From Roseibium sp. TrichSKD4 (GTDB lineage Bacteria > Pseudomonadota > Alphaproteobacteria > Rhizobiales > Stappiaceae): a stretch of DNA of 64,000 nucleotides. Below the pieces are notes generated by a model. The model was not told the DNA's origin. It saw only the letters and a program-made list of their open reading frames with translations, and searched no databases. The DNA is taken from contig NZ_GL476320.1 of NCBI RefSeq assembly GCF_000148725.1, forward strand, positions 555,319-619,318, in the 5' to 3' direction. Below, in pieces: positions 10,576 through 20,954 of the stretch. Numbering within the stretch: position 1 is the first letter of the stretch; the number at the start of each line of letters is the position of its first letter. Position numbers and translations under genes: made by a program.

Positions 10576-10598
10576 GGCGCCGGACTACCGGCGCCTTT
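10576..10598 (+). terminator. Hairpin between dapA and smpB
   Basis: A perfect 8-bp stem GGCGCCGG / CCGGCGCC with loop ACTA is followed by TTT. It is GC-rich with only a short T run, so it may be an attenuating terminator or mRNA-stabilising hairpin between the two genes rather than a full stop. Confidence 0.5.
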
Positions 10599-10615
10599 GG
10601 GCAAGGGAATATTAG

Positions 10616-11098
10616 ATGGCCCCGAAAAAGAACAAGAACGCGCCGAACATCTCTGTGGTGTCTGATAACCGAAAGGCGCGTTTTAATTTCGAAATTGAAG
10701 ACGTTCTCGAAGCAGGAATTGAGCTGAAGGGAACAGAGGTCAAATCCCTGCGGACAGGTAAGGCCAATATTGGTGAGTCCTACGCTGCCGAGTACCAGGG
10801 CGAAATCTGGATCTACAACGTCTATATTCCGGAATATACGCAAGGCAATAGGTTCAACCACGAACCGCGTCGCCCTCGCAAACTCCTTTTGCACAAACGG
10901 GAAATCGGCAAGCTTGCCGGAGCTGTTCAAAAGGACGGCAAAACCATTGTCCCGCTCAAGATCTATTTCAATGACAAGGGCAGGGCTAAGCTTGAGCTGG
11001 CGCTTGCGCGCGGCAAAAAGCTTCATGACAAGCGCGAGACGGAAAAGAAGCGCGATTGGCAGCGTGAGAAATCGCGACTGATGAAAAATCTGGGCTGA
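10616..11098 (+). CDS. smpB: SsrA-binding protein SmpB
   Basis: SmpB binds the tRNA-like part of tmRNA and delivers it to stalled ribosomes in trans-translation. At 160 residues it has the family's OB-fold with [12 protein letters not shown], the signature [13 protein letters not shown], and the basic C-terminal tail ([16 protein letters not shown]) that reads the empty mRNA channel. AGGG precedes the ATG by eight bases. The dapA-smpB order is common in Hyphomicrobiales. The tmRNA gene is not visible nearby. Confidence 0.97.
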   Translation: MAPKKNKNAPNISVVSDNRKARFNFEIEDVLEAGIELKGTEVKSLRTGKANIGESYAAEYQGEIWIYNVYIPEYTQGNRFNHEPRRPRKLLLHKREIGKLAGAVQKDGKTIVPLKIYFNDKGRAKLELALARGKKLHDKRETEKKRDWQREKSRLMKNLG

Positions 11099-11196
11099 TC
11101 CATTCACACATCACTCACAAGATAATCTGTTGAGCGTTTGTGGAAAACGTGTGAATAAGCGCGCATTCTGGTAGGCGGCGCACAATCGGGAACCGC

Positions 11197-11646
11197 TTAC
11201 AAAAGCGACGTCAATTTGTTGCGAAGACGGCCTTCAATAGGGGTCGGTTTGCGCGTTTCCCTGTCGACTAGAACATGCACAAAACGGCCAAGAGCGGCGG
11301 TAGCTTCTCCGTCTTCCTTGAAAAGACCAATTGAATAAACCACTGACGAAGAACCCAGTATTGAAATGCGCAAGCCTGCGGTAATGGTTTCGGGAAAGAC
11401 GAGTTCCTGAAAATAGTGGCAACCGGTTTCCACCACTAAAAAGACGGAACGTGAGGTTCGCGGATCGAGCAGGCCCTGCTTCACGTACCATCCGTTTACA
11501 GCGGTATCAAAGAAGCTGAGATACTGAACATTGTTGACGTGTCCATAGATGTCCACATCCATCCAGCGGGTCGGGAGTGTGGAAAAGGCGCGGAACGTGT
11601 CGCGGGAAGCAGGAACAGGCCGATCAGCGGTTTGGGACGAGGTCAC
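11197..11646 (-). CDS. Acyl-CoA thioesterase, 4-hydroxybenzoyl-CoA thioesterase-like hotdog fold
   Basis: A 149-residue single hotdog domain protein. The motif MDVDIYGHVNNVQYLSFFD carries the catalytic Asp and the GHVNN helix typical of the YbgC/FadM/4HBT group that hydrolyses acyl-CoA thioesters. The natural substrate cannot be read from sequence. It starts with GTG at 11646, overlapping the stop of the upstream alcohol dehydrogenase gene by four bases (GTGA), so the two are translationally coupled. Confidence 0.85.
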   Translation of the reverse strand: MTSSQTADRPVPASRDTFRAFSTLPTRWMDVDIYGHVNNVQYLSFFDTAVNGWYVKQGLLDPRTSRSVFLVVETGCHYFQELVFPETITAGLRISILGSSSVVYSIGLFKEDGEATAALGRFVHVLVDRETRKPTPIEGRLRNKLTSLL

Positions 11647-12806
11647 AGCGCTGCCTCATAGATCGCAAGGGCATCCGCTTCGGTCAGCTCTCGCGGGTTG
11701 TTTACCAGAAGCCGGGTCTGTTTCATCGCATCACAAGCCATCACGGGAAGGTCACGTTCTCCTATTCCGACCGCTTGAAGCCGGGTTTGAAGCCCGAGCT
11801 TTCGGCAAAGAAGTGCAAGCTCGTCGGCAAATGTGGCAGCACGCTCCTCCGGTTCCTGTAACAGGCTGAGTTCCGGGAAAACAAAGGGGGCAATTTCGGA
11901 ATAGTCAGCGGCTGCTTCGCAAGCATTGAAGCGAAGAACATGAGGCAAAACAAGGGCATTGGATAGGCCATGGGGAATGTGAAACCGCCCGCCAATCGGG
12001 TAGGCGAGGGCATGTACCGCGGCAACAGGCGAGTTGGCAAAAGCCATGCCCGCCAACATGGAGCCGAGCAACATCGCTTCACGGGCTTCGATATTGGTCG
12101 GGACTTCCACGGCTGTCTCAATATTGGCGCCAAGCAGTTTTAAGGCTTCCACCGCCAACGCCTTTGAGAGGGGATTGTTGTTCGCGCTCTTGGAAGCATA
12201 GGCTTCAATTGCATGCACCATCGCGTCCACGCCTGTTGCTGCGGTAACATTACCGGGCAAGCCGAGCGTCAGATCAGCATCAAGTAGAGCAAGGTCTGGC
12301 AGAAGGACAGGCGAGACAACGCCGCGCTTTTCGTCATCCTCAACAGTGACAATTGAAATAGGGGTCACTTCGGAGCCAGTTCCGGCTGTTGTCGGGATCA
12401 AGATGAGCGGCAGGCGAGAGCCATTGGCTTGATTGACACCCCATGCCTGGTCAAGATCTTCGCCGCTGCCGGCCAAAAGTGCGGCCAGTTTGGCAACATC
12501 AAGGGATGATCCGCCCCCAAGCCCGACAACACTCGTCGCCTTCGTATCACGTGCCATTTGGAACGCTGAGAGAACTTGGCTCTTTGGTGGGTCAGCGGTG
12601 ACAGTATCGAAAACTGCAACAGTCCGGCCTGATGTAACAAGGTGATCAACGACGGGCGCTAATAGGCCAGCTTCTACAATGCCTTTGTCGGTGACTAACA
12701 AAGGCCGTTCCCCGAGGAAGGGAGTGGCATGTTCGGCAAGGTTTTTCGAAGCCCCACGTTCAAACACCATGCGCTGACTTGTATTGAACGTGAAAGCCCC
12801 GATCAT
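11643..12806 (-). CDS. Iron-containing alcohol dehydrogenase
   Basis: A 387-residue group III alcohol dehydrogenase, oxidising a primary or secondary alcohol with NAD(P). The nucleotide-binding GGGSSLDVAK, the TTAGTGSEVTP loop and the metal ligands (Asp and His in DAMVHAIEAY, His in AVHALAYPIGGRFHIPHG) are all present. Substrate is unknown; related proteins act on lactaldehyde, 1,3-propanediol or hydroxyacids. It forms a two-gene unit with the downstream thioesterase, which hints at a shared small-acid or alcohol route, but that is inference. Confidence 0.88.
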   Translation of the reverse strand: MIGAFTFNTSQRMVFERGASKNLAEHATPFLGERPLLVTDKGIVEAGLLAPVVDHLVTSGRTVAVFDTVTADPPKSQVLSAFQMARDTKATSVVGLGGGSSLDVAKLAALLAGSGEDLDQAWGVNQANGSRLPLILIPTTAGTGSEVTPISIVTVEDDEKRGVVSPVLLPDLALLDADLTLGLPGNVTAATGVDAMVHAIEAYASKSANNNPLSKALAVEALKLLGANIETAVEVPTNIEAREAMLLGSMLAGMAFANSPVAAVHALAYPIGGRFHIPHGLSNALVLPHVLRFNACEAAADYSEIAPFVFPELSLLQEPEERAATFADELALLCRKLGLQTRLQAVGIGERDLPVMACDAMKQTRLLVNNPRELTEADALAIYEAAL

Positions 12807-12896
12807 TCCATTGCTCCGCTGAGTGACCTCGTGAGAATTGCCAAGTTAGTCATCGTATAGGCAGAGCGAGTTCTAGCAACATGGAAATCAACCACG

Positions 12897-12929
12897 CAAG
12901 AAAAAGCCCGGACCAACAGGCCCGGGCTT
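12897..12929 (-). terminator. Rho-independent terminator of parC
   Basis: AAGCCCGG (12904-12911) pairs perfectly with CCGGGCTT (12922-12929). Read on the minus strand the stem is followed by TTTTTCTTG, so it ends transcription just after the parC stop at 12951. Confidence 0.85.
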
Positions 12930-12950
12930 ATTACTTCATCATAGCGTCAC

Positions 12951-15209
12951 TCAGAGGTTTGGCGTGCCGAACTTGTTGGAGCGCGGGAAGCCTGTGGGCG
13001 GAAGTCGCCCGGCCTGTCCCCGGTCACCGCGCCAATCGGTTAGGTCTTCCAGAGACCGATTAAAGCTGCGCCCGGACGAATCGACCCATGTGAGACCGTC
13101 TTCGCCCTTGAACACACGCACATCAGCAATATCGCCATCACGATAGCGCTGCAGGCGGACGCCGCGGCCACGGGTCATTTGGGCAATCTGAGCCATCGGG
13201 AACACAAGCAGTTTGCGGTTTTGACCAATCACGGCGACATGGTCTCCGTCGGCCTCAACACAGATAGTTGCTTCCGCCGGGGCTGTCAGGTTCAACACCT
13301 GCTTGCCCTTGCGGGTGTTGGCCACAACGTCATCTTCACCCACGACAAAGCCACGGGCTTCGTTGCTGGAGATAAGCAGCTTGCGGCCTGCCTTGTGAAC
13401 GAAGGCGCAGACAACATCCTGCGCTTCGTCCATTTCAACCATGAGGCGGATTGGCTCTCCATGTCCCCGCCCGCCAGGCAGGTTCGCAGCTGACAGCGTG
13501 AAGAACTTGCCGCCCGTAGAAAACACGAGAATTTTGTCCGTGGTCTCCGCATGGAAGGACAGTTTCAGCGCGTCGCCTTGTTTGAAGGAAAGCGTAGAAA
13601 GATCGCTTTGGTGGCCCTTGAGTGCCCTGATCCAGCCTTTTTCGGAGATGATCACAGTGATCGGCTCTTTTTCGATCATGGCTTGCTGAATGTCGCCAAG
13701 ATCATGGTCCGGTGCTTCTGCTTGTTCAGTGCGGCGTTTGCCAAGCTCTGTTTCCGGGCCGTAGGCCTTGGAAATCTCGGCAATCTCTTTCGAAATGCGG
13801 GTCCACTGACGGGCATCAGAACCAAGCAATTTGGTCAGTTCGTCCTTTTCCTTCGTCAGCTTGTCATGTTCCTTGCGGATTTCCAGCTCTTCGAGCTTGC
13901 GCAAGGACCGCAACCGCATGTTCAAGATGGCCTCGGCCTGAACATCGGTGAGCGAGAAGGTCCGGATCAACTCCGCCTTGGCATCGTCTTCTTCGCGAAT
14001 AATGCGGATGACTTCATCAAGGTTCAGATAGGCGATCAGATAGCCTTCCAGAACCTCCAGGCGGTGGTTGATCTGCCCCAGCCGGTACTCTGATCGGCGG
14101 ATCAGAACTTCCTTGCGATGGTCGAGCCATTCGCGCAGCACTTGCTTGACGCCCATAACCATGGGCACTTTGCCGCCAGACAAAACGTTCATGTTCAAAG
14201 AGAACCGGTTTTCCAGATCCGTCAGCTTGAACATGGATTCCATCAGCAAGGTCGCGTCGACATTGCGAGAGCGTGGAACGAGAACAACGCGAATATCTTC
14301 GGTCGATTCATCACGGACATCATCGAGAAGCGGCAGTTTGCGGGCTGTCAGAAGTTCTGCGATTTTCTCGATAAGGCGAGACTTTTGCACCTGATAGGGA
14401 ATTTCGGTAATGACGACACACCATTGGCCGCGACCAAGGTCTTCAACCTCCCATTTTGCACGGACACGGAAGCTTCCGCGCCCTGTGGCATAGGCTTCGC
14501 GAATGCTAGCCGCATCAGACACTAGAAGGCCACCTGTTGGAAAGTCCGGCCCCTTGATGAATTGCAGCAGATCGTCAACTTCCGCATCCGGGTTCTTGAT
14601 CAGATGCTGACAGGCTTCACACAATTCATGTGCGTTATGCGGAGGAATTGAGGTCGCCATGCCAACCGCAATTCCGGACGATCCATTCGCCAGAAGGTTC
14701 GGAAACCCGCCGGGTAAAACAATTGGTTCCTTGTCTTCCCCGTCATAGGTCTCGCGAAAATCGATCGCGTTTTCATCAAGACCGTCCAGAAGGCGCTTGG
14801 CTGTTTCTGTCAGACGCGCTTCGGTGTAACGCATAGCAGCAGCATTATCGCCGTCCACGTTACCGAAGTTGCCCTGTCCATCAACCAGCGGATAGCGCTG
14901 AGCGAAGGTCTGGGCCAAACGCACCAACGCATCGTAAACAGCCTGATCTCCGTGCGGATGGTACTTACCGATCACGTCACCCACAACGCGGGCACACTTC
15001 TTGAAGCCGGAACCTGGATCCAACTTCAATAGGCGCATAGCGTACAGTAGCCGACGGTGAACCGGTTTCAATCCATCTCTGACGTCGGGCAGGGCCCTGT
15101 GCATGATGGTTGACAGCGCATAAGCAAGATAGCGCTCTTCCAGCGCTGTGCGCAGATCAATGCCCTGAACGCCGTCTGGGCCTTGTGGCGGAATCGTCTC
15201 ATTTCCCAT
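12951..15209 (-). CDS. parC: DNA topoisomerase IV subunit A
   Basis: ParC cuts and passes DNA to unlink daughter chromosomes. With the start at 15209 ([10 protein letters not shown]) it has 752 residues. The breakage-reunion domain includes the catalytic Tyr128 in [10 protein letters not shown], and the C-terminal beta-pinwheel is shorter than in GyrA and lacks a GyrA box, separating it from gyrase. At the quinolone-contact helix ([12 protein letters not shown]) the residue equivalent to E. coli ParC Ser80 is Gln89 and Glu84 is Asp; I believe this is natural for the group rather than a recent resistance change. The frame continues upstream to 15278, but I see no good ribosome site for either start. 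A terminator follows the stop. Confidence 0.95.
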   Translation of the reverse strand: MGNETIPPQGPDGVQGIDLRTALEERYLAYALSTIMHRALPDVRDGLKPVHRRLLYAMRLLKLDPGSGFKKCARVVGDVIGKYHPHGDQAVYDALVRLAQTFAQRYPLVDGQGNFGNVDGDNAAAMRYTEARLTETAKRLLDGLDENAIDFRETYDGEDKEPIVLPGGFPNLLANGSSGIAVGMATSIPPHNAHELCEACQHLIKNPDAEVDDLLQFIKGPDFPTGGLLVSDAASIREAYATGRGSFRVRAKWEVEDLGRGQWCVVITEIPYQVQKSRLIEKIAELLTARKLPLLDDVRDESTEDIRVVLVPRSRNVDATLLMESMFKLTDLENRFSLNMNVLSGGKVPMVMGVKQVLREWLDHRKEVLIRRSEYRLGQINHRLEVLEGYLIAYLNLDEVIRIIREEDDAKAELIRTFSLTDVQAEAILNMRLRSLRKLEELEIRKEHDKLTKEKDELTKLLGSDARQWTRISKEIAEISKAYGPETELGKRRTEQAEAPDHDLGDIQQAMIEKEPITVIISEKGWIRALKGHQSDLSTLSFKQGDALKLSFHAETTDKILVFSTGGKFFTLSAANLPGGRGHGEPIRLMVEMDEAQDVVCAFVHKAGRKLLISSNEARGFVVGEDDVVANTRKGKQVLNLTAPAEATICVEADGDHVAVIGQNRKLLVFPMAQIAQMTRGRGVRLQRYRDGDIADVRVFKGEDGLTWVDSSGRSFNRSLEDLTDWRGDRGQAGRLPPTGFPRSNKFGTPNL

Positions 15210-15539
15210 GATCTGAGATGTACCGCTTCCGCTGATTTTACTCAATCTGAGAGTGCTAGAATTCTGCGGATTCGGCAATCAGTCAACGGTTTTCACAAGA
15301 CTGTTGAAACCATGAAATCAGATGGCTGGCGTCAAAAATTGTATTTTCATTGTACCGCAACGTAAGTGTGGGTAGGGTGCTGATTAGTTTCGCTACATGA
15401 AGTAAATGTGGTAGGTTGAAACACGTAGAGCACGAAGTGCCAGAATGGACGAACAAGCAAGACGCCAATGCTGACGTTCGAACGCATGGTGAAAAGTGGC
15501 TGGCAAGGCAAGAGAGGCATTCGCAGGGGCGAGGTGGAT
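15210..15539. other. Divergent intergenic region parC / GGDEF-EAL gene
   Basis: About 330 bases separate the parC start from the GGDEF-EAL start. It must contain both promoters. I see no RNA gene, no strong palindrome and no convincing small gene. GAGGTGG at 15529-15535 is the ribosome site of the rightward gene. Confidence 0.5.
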
Positions 15540-17525
15540 ATGATCCGGCAGGAATTAAAACCGCCGGATGATAAATCAAATCCGGATCTCGTGATTGCGC
15601 AATACAAGTCCTTGGCCCGACAAGCGCCGCTCATTTATGGGATCGGCCTTATCGGCGGATGGAGTCTTGCAATCTCCCATTGGAATGTTGCGCCTCTTTG
15701 GGCGGTGTTTGTCTATCCGTTGCTCGTCACAATCGTGTCTGCTGTAAGGGGCTACACATGGGCTCAGGTCAGGAACTCCGACGTCACCTATGCTGACGCC
15801 AAACGTCAGCTTGACCGCTCGAATGTCATGGCCATTGTTGTCCCAATACTCTTCGGGTTTTGGGGGTTTAGCCTATTCCCTTACGGGGATATGGCGCTGC
15901 AAGGGCACGTTATTTTCACCGTTTGTGTTGGCACCGTATCGGTGATGTTCTGTGTGCTTCACCTGCGTTCGGCTATGCTGGTTGGGGTGGTTTTCATCAA
16001 TCTAATCGGCGCGTCCTATTTCCTGATCTTTCAGGACTTTACGCATTTGCCCCTGTTCATAAGCTCGGTGATCTTCTGCATCGCGCTGTCCTTCGTGTTT
16101 CGGAACTACTACGACGATTTTATCCAGCTGGTGCAAACCGGGCGCGCACTCAAAATCAAACAGTCCGAGTTAGAGTTGAAGGCGGCTGAGACGCAGCGCC
16201 TTGCTGGCGAGAATGAGAAACTCGCCAACCATGACCCTCTGACTGGGCTGCCAAACCGAAGACTGTTTTTCTCCACCCTGCAGACCAGTTGTGTGAAGGC
16301 CAACAAGGCAGGCACGGTCTACGGTTTGTGCATCTTTGATCTGGGTGGTTTCAAGGCCTTGAACGACCTATTCGGCCATGTGGCAGGTGATAACCTTTTG
16401 GTGCAGGTCGCGAAGCGCTTGAAGGAAAAGGCAGGAGGAGAGTTCATCTCCCGATTGGGCGGCGACGAGTTTTGTTATGTCGTCGATAATGATGCCAATG
16501 CCAGGGAAGTTGAACTGAAATGCCGCCAGATCATGGAGATCTTCAAAGCGCCATTTCTTGTCCCCGGCGGAGGTGTCTCTCTGTCCGGCTATGCCGGAGT
16601 GGCCGTGTTGGCTGGCCCGGAAGAAACCCATGTTGAGCTTTATGAAAACGCAGCCTTTGCGCTGAAAGTCGCTAAAAGAAAACCGGAACACGGATTTGTT
16701 CTGTTTGGCGACCCTCAACGGCAAGAGATGGAACAGACGATCCGTTTGGAGCGGACGCTCTTAAATGCCAATCTTGCCAAGGAAATGACGCTGGAATATC
16801 AGCCGATCATCGACATCCATTCTTACAATGTGCGCGGATTTGAAGGTCTGGCACGCTGGGATAATCCGGAGTTGGGGCGTATCCCGCCATCGAGCTTTAT
16901 TCCGGTGGCAGAGCATTCCGGCTACATCAATCAATTGACCGGGTATTTGATGCAGCGTGCTTTGAAAGATGCGCGAAATTGGCCGGATGATGTGTCTCTT
17001 TCCTTCAACCTTTCGCCGACCAACCTCTCATCAAAAGACTTGGTGTCCCAGCTTCTACAGATCGTCTTTCAGTCGGGGTTCGACCCAAATCGGTTGGAAT
17101 TCGAAATCACCGAAACCGCGGTGATGTGGGATTTTGATCAGGCGCTTCTGGCGGTCCAGCAATTGAAGGAAAAAGGCGCCCGCATCTCGCTTGACGATTT
17201 TGGGACGGGCTACTCCAGTTTGAAGTTCATTCATGAATTGCCGCTTGACAAGATCAAGGTTGATCGCAGTTTTGTCCGTGACATCAACACCGACCAAACC
17301 AGACACGGGATTGTAAAATCCCTTTTGACCCTCAGCCATGACATGAATATCGATTGTGTGATTGAGGGTGTCGAAACCAATGCCGAGCTGGAAATTATCC
17401 GCAAGATCGGCGGCGAATTGGTGCAGGGCTATCTGCTTGGCAAGCCGATGAAACCCTCGGATATTCCAAGTTGCCTAAAGTCCTCGGACAAGCGCCAGAA
17501 AACCGCGTGGCTGACAGCTTCCTGA
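15540..17525 (+). CDS. Membrane-bound GGDEF-EAL cyclic-di-GMP protein
   Basis: A 661-residue protein with an N-terminal membrane sensor of about five or six hydrophobic helices (residues ~30-200, family not recognised), a short coiled linker (LELKAAETQRLAGENEKL), a GGDEF domain with intact RLGGDEF, and an EAL domain. The EAL active site appears complete: EGLARW in place of EAL, FNLSPTNL, EITE, DDFGTGYSSL, DKIKVD, EGVE and GGELVQGYLLGKP. Both synthesis and breakdown of c-di-GMP are therefore possible; no RxxD inhibitory site precedes GGDEF. The start at 15540 is chosen from GAGGTGG directly upstream. It converges on recO with only 10 bases between the stops. Confidence 0.92.
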   Translation: MIRQELKPPDDKSNPDLVIAQYKSLARQAPLIYGIGLIGGWSLAISHWNVAPLWAVFVYPLLVTIVSAVRGYTWAQVRNSDVTYADAKRQLDRSNVMAIVVPILFGFWGFSLFPYGDMALQGHVIFTVCVGTVSVMFCVLHLRSAMLVGVVFINLIGASYFLIFQDFTHLPLFISSVIFCIALSFVFRNYYDDFIQLVQTGRALKIKQSELELKAAETQRLAGENEKLANHDPLTGLPNRRLFFSTLQTSCVKANKAGTVYGLCIFDLGGFKALNDLFGHVAGDNLLVQVAKRLKEKAGGEFISRLGGDEFCYVVDNDANAREVELKCRQIMEIFKAPFLVPGGGVSLSGYAGVAVLAGPEETHVELYENAAFALKVAKRKPEHGFVLFGDPQRQEMEQTIRLERTLLNANLAKEMTLEYQPIIDIHSYNVRGFEGLARWDNPELGRIPPSSFIPVAEHSGYINQLTGYLMQRALKDARNWPDDVSLSFNLSPTNLSSKDLVSQLLQIVFQSGFDPNRLEFEITETAVMWDFDQALLAVQQLKEKGARISLDDFGTGYSSLKFIHELPLDKIKVDRSFVRDINTDQTRHGIVKSLLTLSHDMNIDCVIEGVETNAELEIIRKIGGELVQGYLLGKPMKPSDIPSCLKSSDKRQKTAWLTAS

Positions 17526-17535
17526 TAAGTTTTTC

Positions 17536-18306
17536 TCAATCGTACTCGACAAATTGCCAGTTGTTCCGCTGTCTGTGGTCCTTTTCAATCGTCTGAAGCA
17601 GTTGCTGACGGAGGCTTTCGATCGCAGGATCCGTTTGCCATTTTTCGTGGCGGGCCAAAAAAAACCGCGTCAGTTTAAAGCCGTTGCTCAGGTCTTTGAA
17701 AAGAAGCTCCGATCCAGGTTGCCTCTGTCCGTCAATCAGGAAGTCGGGAAGGGGGAGCAGCTTGTCGTGATAGGGCTGCCCGGCGTCTCGGCTGACAGCT
17801 CGGCCGGATTTCGGAGAGACATAAGCCAGATCCTCTTGCGATCCTGTCGCTGCACAGCAACTCAGATCAAGCCCGAACCCGAGTTCGTTTAACAACTCCA
17901 ACTCAAAGCGAATGAGAAGAGGTGGCCCAATATCCCCATCCTGCAGTTGATCCAGAACAAGGGTCAGAGCGCGATAAAGCGCGGCATGAGGATCGCGCTC
18001 CGGCAACATCCGCAAAAGCGCGCCCAGATGCTGCACTCCGTGAAGACCGAGCGGTGAGGCCATCAGTTCTGCAGCTCTTAGTCGGAGCGGTTCAATGGAA
18101 TAGGTCCCAAGCTGTTCCGGCAAGCGGGCACGCCAGGTTACTTGTAATTCGTTCCCCGGTTGGATTTGAGGTTGGCGGGTCCGTGACCGCCCTCCACGAA
18201 CAAGCCCCAGATGGCGACCATATGTCTCCGTCATGACCTCAAGAATGACGTCATTCTCACCGTGTTTGCGAGACCCTAGAACAATTCCGGTGGCGGTCCA
18301 TTCCAT
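17536..18306 (-). CDS. recO: DNA repair protein RecO
   Basis: RecO loads RecA on SSB-coated gaps with RecR. The 256-residue protein has the N-terminal OB fold (MEWTATGIVLGSRKHGENDVILEVMT), a helical body and an FGLDLSCCAATG segment where related proteins carry zinc-binding cysteines. It is the last gene of the rnc-era-recO run; 42 bases separate it from era. Confidence 0.95.
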   Translation of the reverse strand: MEWTATGIVLGSRKHGENDVILEVMTETYGRHLGLVRGGRSRTRQPQIQPGNELQVTWRARLPEQLGTYSIEPLRLRAAELMASPLGLHGVQHLGALLRMLPERDPHAALYRALTLVLDQLQDGDIGPPLLIRFELELLNELGFGLDLSCCAATGSQEDLAYVSPKSGRAVSRDAGQPYHDKLLPLPDFLIDGQRQPGSELLFKDLSNGFKLTRFFLARHEKWQTDPAIESLRQQLLQTIEKDHRQRNNWQFVEYD

Positions 18307-18348
18307 GTCGGTTTCGGTGCTCTCCGCCCGTTGGCCCAGTCAAAGCCG

Positions 18349-19308
18349 TCAGGTTGGGAACTCAAGCCCCATCTCCCGGTAACGTTCCGGGTCATTGGCC
18401 CAGTTCTCCCGAACTTTGACGAACAGGAACAAGTGTACGGGGGCTTCGACAATGTCTGCAAGTTCTTCGCGGGCTGACTGTGAGATGGCCTTGATGGTCT
18501 GGCCACGTTTCCCAAGCACAATGCTCTTCTGGCTATCGCGCTCCACATAGATGGTTTGCTCAATCCGAACTGAACCATCCTTCTTGTTCTGCCATTGCTC
18601 CGTTTCAACGGTCGAAATATAGGGCAGTTCTTGATGTAGACGCTCAAACAGCTTTTCACGCGTGATTTCGGCGGCCAGCAATCGCATGGGCAAATCGGAA
18701 GGCTGGTCTTCAGGATAGAGCCAAGGGCCTTCGGGAACCGCTTTGGCAAAATGATCCAGTATGGAGGCCACGCCGTCGCCATTCAACGCGGACACCATGA
18801 AGGTTTCCTTGAACGGCAGGATTTCGTGTGCCTTTTGAGCCAGTTGAAGCAGTTGATCGCGTTGGGTGACATCAATCTTGTTCAGGATCAATACCTTATC
18901 CCCGGGCAGATCGGACAAGCGGGACATGATGTCCTCGACCTCTTCATCAATGCCTTTTCGGGCATCGATCAGGAGGGCTGTCAGGTCAGCATCTCTCGCT
19001 CCACTCCAGGCCGTATCGACCATGGCTCGGTCCAGTCGCCGTTTCGGTTTAAAGATTCCGGGTGTGTCCACGAAGATCAGCTGCGAGGCTTCATGCATGG
19101 CAATCCCGCGCACGATGGCACGCGTTGTCTGAACCTTGTGTGTGACGATTGAAACTTTCGTCCCCACCAACTGGTTCAACAAGGTGGATTTGCCTGCGTT
19201 GGGCGCGCCAATCAGGGCCACAAAGCCAGCACGAGTGGCTTTCGGCTCGGGGGCGAGCGGCGCAGCAGGGGCTTGGTCGTCGTCGTTCAAGTTTCTTATC
19301 CGTTCCAC
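18349..19308 (-). CDS. era: GTPase Era
   Basis: Era is an essential GTPase that binds the 3' end of 16S rRNA and helps mature the 30S subunit. G1 is GAPNAGKST, G3 is DTPG, G4 is NKID, and a C-terminal KH domain has the conserved GKRGQTIKAI loop. The 319 residues include an ~25-residue Ala/Pro-rich N-terminal lead before the G domain. Its start lies 13 bases inside the end of rnc, so translation is coupled to RNase III. Confidence 0.97.
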   Translation of the reverse strand: MERIRNLNDDDQAPAAPLAPEPKATRAGFVALIGAPNAGKSTLLNQLVGTKVSIVTHKVQTTRAIVRGIAMHEASQLIFVDTPGIFKPKRRLDRAMVDTAWSGARDADLTALLIDARKGIDEEVEDIMSRLSDLPGDKVLILNKIDVTQRDQLLQLAQKAHEILPFKETFMVSALNGDGVASILDHFAKAVPEGPWLYPEDQPSDLPMRLLAAEITREKLFERLHQELPYISTVETEQWQNKKDGSVRIEQTIYVERDSQKSIVLGKRGQTIKAISQSAREELADIVEAPVHLFLFVKVRENWANDPERYREMGLEFPT

Positions 19309-20006
19309 ACGCCTTCACGCCGCAAAACGGCTTCAGCTGCGTTCTGTTCGGCAAGGCGCTTGGATCCGCCTTTGCCTTCTCCATTTTCCAGTCCCTTGAC
19401 GGCAACTGCCACAACGAAAATCGGGGCATGATCCGGGCCGTCACGGGAAATGACTTCATAAAACGGAGTGGGCAAACTCTTGGACTGCGCCCACTCCTGC
19501 AAGGTTGTTTTGGCATCGCGCAACGGGCCGGTCCAACTCAGCATCCGCTTTTTCCAAAAGCGCTGGATAAATGCTGTGGCTGCGTCAAACCCGCCATCCA
19601 GATAAATTGCCGCAATCACAGCCTCACAGATATCGGCAAGGAGTGCTGTTTTTTTGCGGCCACCGGTCTGAGCTTCACTGTGGCCAATGCGCATGGCATC
19701 GCCCAGATTGAGTTCTTGAGCAATTTCCGCACAGGTCTCCCGCTTGACCATGTGATTGAACCGGCGCGCGAGCTCACCTTCGTCGGCCTTGGGAAAATTC
19801 TTGTGCAACATGGTCGCGACAACCAGCCCAAGTACACGGTCACCAAGAAACTCGAGGCGTTGATAGCTTTGATCGTCTCCTTCACCCGGTTCCAGCGCAC
19901 TGGCGTGGGTGAGGGCCTTGCGGATAAGTTTTTCGTCCTTGAACGTATAGTGAAGGCGCTCAGACAGTTGTCTCAGCGCCTTGTCGGCTGTTTTTGATGC
20001 CATCAT
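19296..20006 (-). CDS. rnc: Ribonuclease III
   Basis: RNase III cuts double-stranded RNA in rRNA processing and mRNA turnover. The catalytic block RLEFLGDRVLGLV and the downstream DICEAVIAAIYLDGG acid residues are intact, and a C-terminal double-stranded RNA-binding domain ends the 236 residues. Two adjacent ATGs (20006 and 20003) follow GGAG; the second has the better spacing. It lies between lepB and era, as in most Alphaproteobacteria. Confidence 0.97.
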   Translation of the reverse strand: MMASKTADKALRQLSERLHYTFKDEKLIRKALTHASALEPGEGDDQSYQRLEFLGDRVLGLVVATMLHKNFPKADEGELARRFNHMVKRETCAEIAQELNLGDAMRIGHSEAQTGGRKKTALLADICEAVIAAIYLDGGFDAATAFIQRFWKKRMLSWTGPLRDAKTTLQEWAQSKSLPTPFYEVISRDGPDHAPIFVVAVAVKGLENGEGKGGSKRLAEQNAAEAVLRREGVWNG

Positions 20007-20054
20007 TGCTCCATCTGGCCCGAAAGCCGGACGCCTTGAAAAGAGGTTTGCCCT

Positions 20055-20807
20055 CTAAAGTGTGTTGAACAACCGGTCCCAACGAACCGTCCACGGCCAC
20101 TTCCAGAACATCCAGGCAGATTGTCCCTCTTCAACAGAGAAGAACAGAATTTCGGCCCGGCCTACAAAGTTCTCAAAAGGGACAAATCCGACAGCTGGCA
20201 AAACGCGGCTGTCGATTGAATTGTCGCGGTTGTCGCCCATCATGAAGTAGTGGCCTTCCGGCACTTCATAAACCCGGGTGTTGTCCCATTGCCCACGCTC
20301 TGTAAGGTCGAGCGTTTGGTAAGAAACGCCATTTGGCAGGGTTTCGCGATACCGCGCCACGCGCTGTACACCACCAAATGGGGTTTGTTCAATATAGTCG
20401 TCGATCTGCTCGCGTTGAACGGGTTCGTCGTTGATATGAACGACCCCATCAATCATCTGGATCCGATCGCCCGGCAGGCCAATCACCCGCTTGATGTAAT
20501 CCGTTGAATTGTCCCGCGGGAGTTTGAAGACAGCAATATCTCCGCGTGTCGGTTCACTGGCGAAGAGGCGGCCTTCAATCGGCGCCAGGCCATAAGGGAA
20601 CGAATAGCGTGAATAGCCGTAGCTGAACTTGGAAACGAACAGATAATCGCCGATCAGCAGGGTATCCTTCATGGACCCGGAGGGAATGTTGAACGGCTGG
20701 AACAAGAGTGTGCGAACAATCAGTGCGAGAGCCAGCGCTTGCACAATGACCTTGATAGTCTCGTAGAGCCCGCCGTCTTTTTCTGCTTTTTCGTCGCTCA
20801 CGCTCAT
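20055..20807 (-). CDS. lepB: Signal peptidase I
   Basis: LepB cleaves signal peptides at the outer face of the cytoplasmic membrane. One N-terminal membrane helix (about residues 18-36) precedes the catalytic Ser45 in PSGSMKDTL and Lys106 in DYIKRVIGLPGD; box E GDNRDNSIDSR is also present. The start at 20807 (MSVSDEKAEK) follows AAGGGA and gives 250 residues; the frame's earlier codons to 20861 are unlikely to be used. Confidence 0.96.
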   Translation of the reverse strand: MSVSDEKAEKDGGLYETIKVIVQALALALIVRTLLFQPFNIPSGSMKDTLLIGDYLFVSKFSYGYSRYSFPYGLAPIEGRLFASEPTRGDIAVFKLPRDNSTDYIKRVIGLPGDRIQMIDGVVHINDEPVQREQIDDYIEQTPFGGVQRVARYRETLPNGVSYQTLDLTERGQWDNTRVYEVPEGHYFMMGDNRDNSIDSRVLPAVGFVPFENFVGRAEILFFSVEEGQSAWMFWKWPWTVRWDRLFNTL

Positions 20808-20954
20808 TTTGTCCCTTGGTATCCCCGTGTCGAAGAACAGAAGTGTCGTTCGACATAGCAAAACTCATAGCCGCTTGAGAAACGACTAGCAACGTTATTG
20901 CCCTTTATTGACGCAGGTTTGCGGCTATTCAGCGGCCAGCTTGTGTGGATAGTT

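Noticed and set aside
19149-19997. 282-codon plus-strand frame across rnc and era
   Set aside because: Antisense shadow of two well-identified genes.
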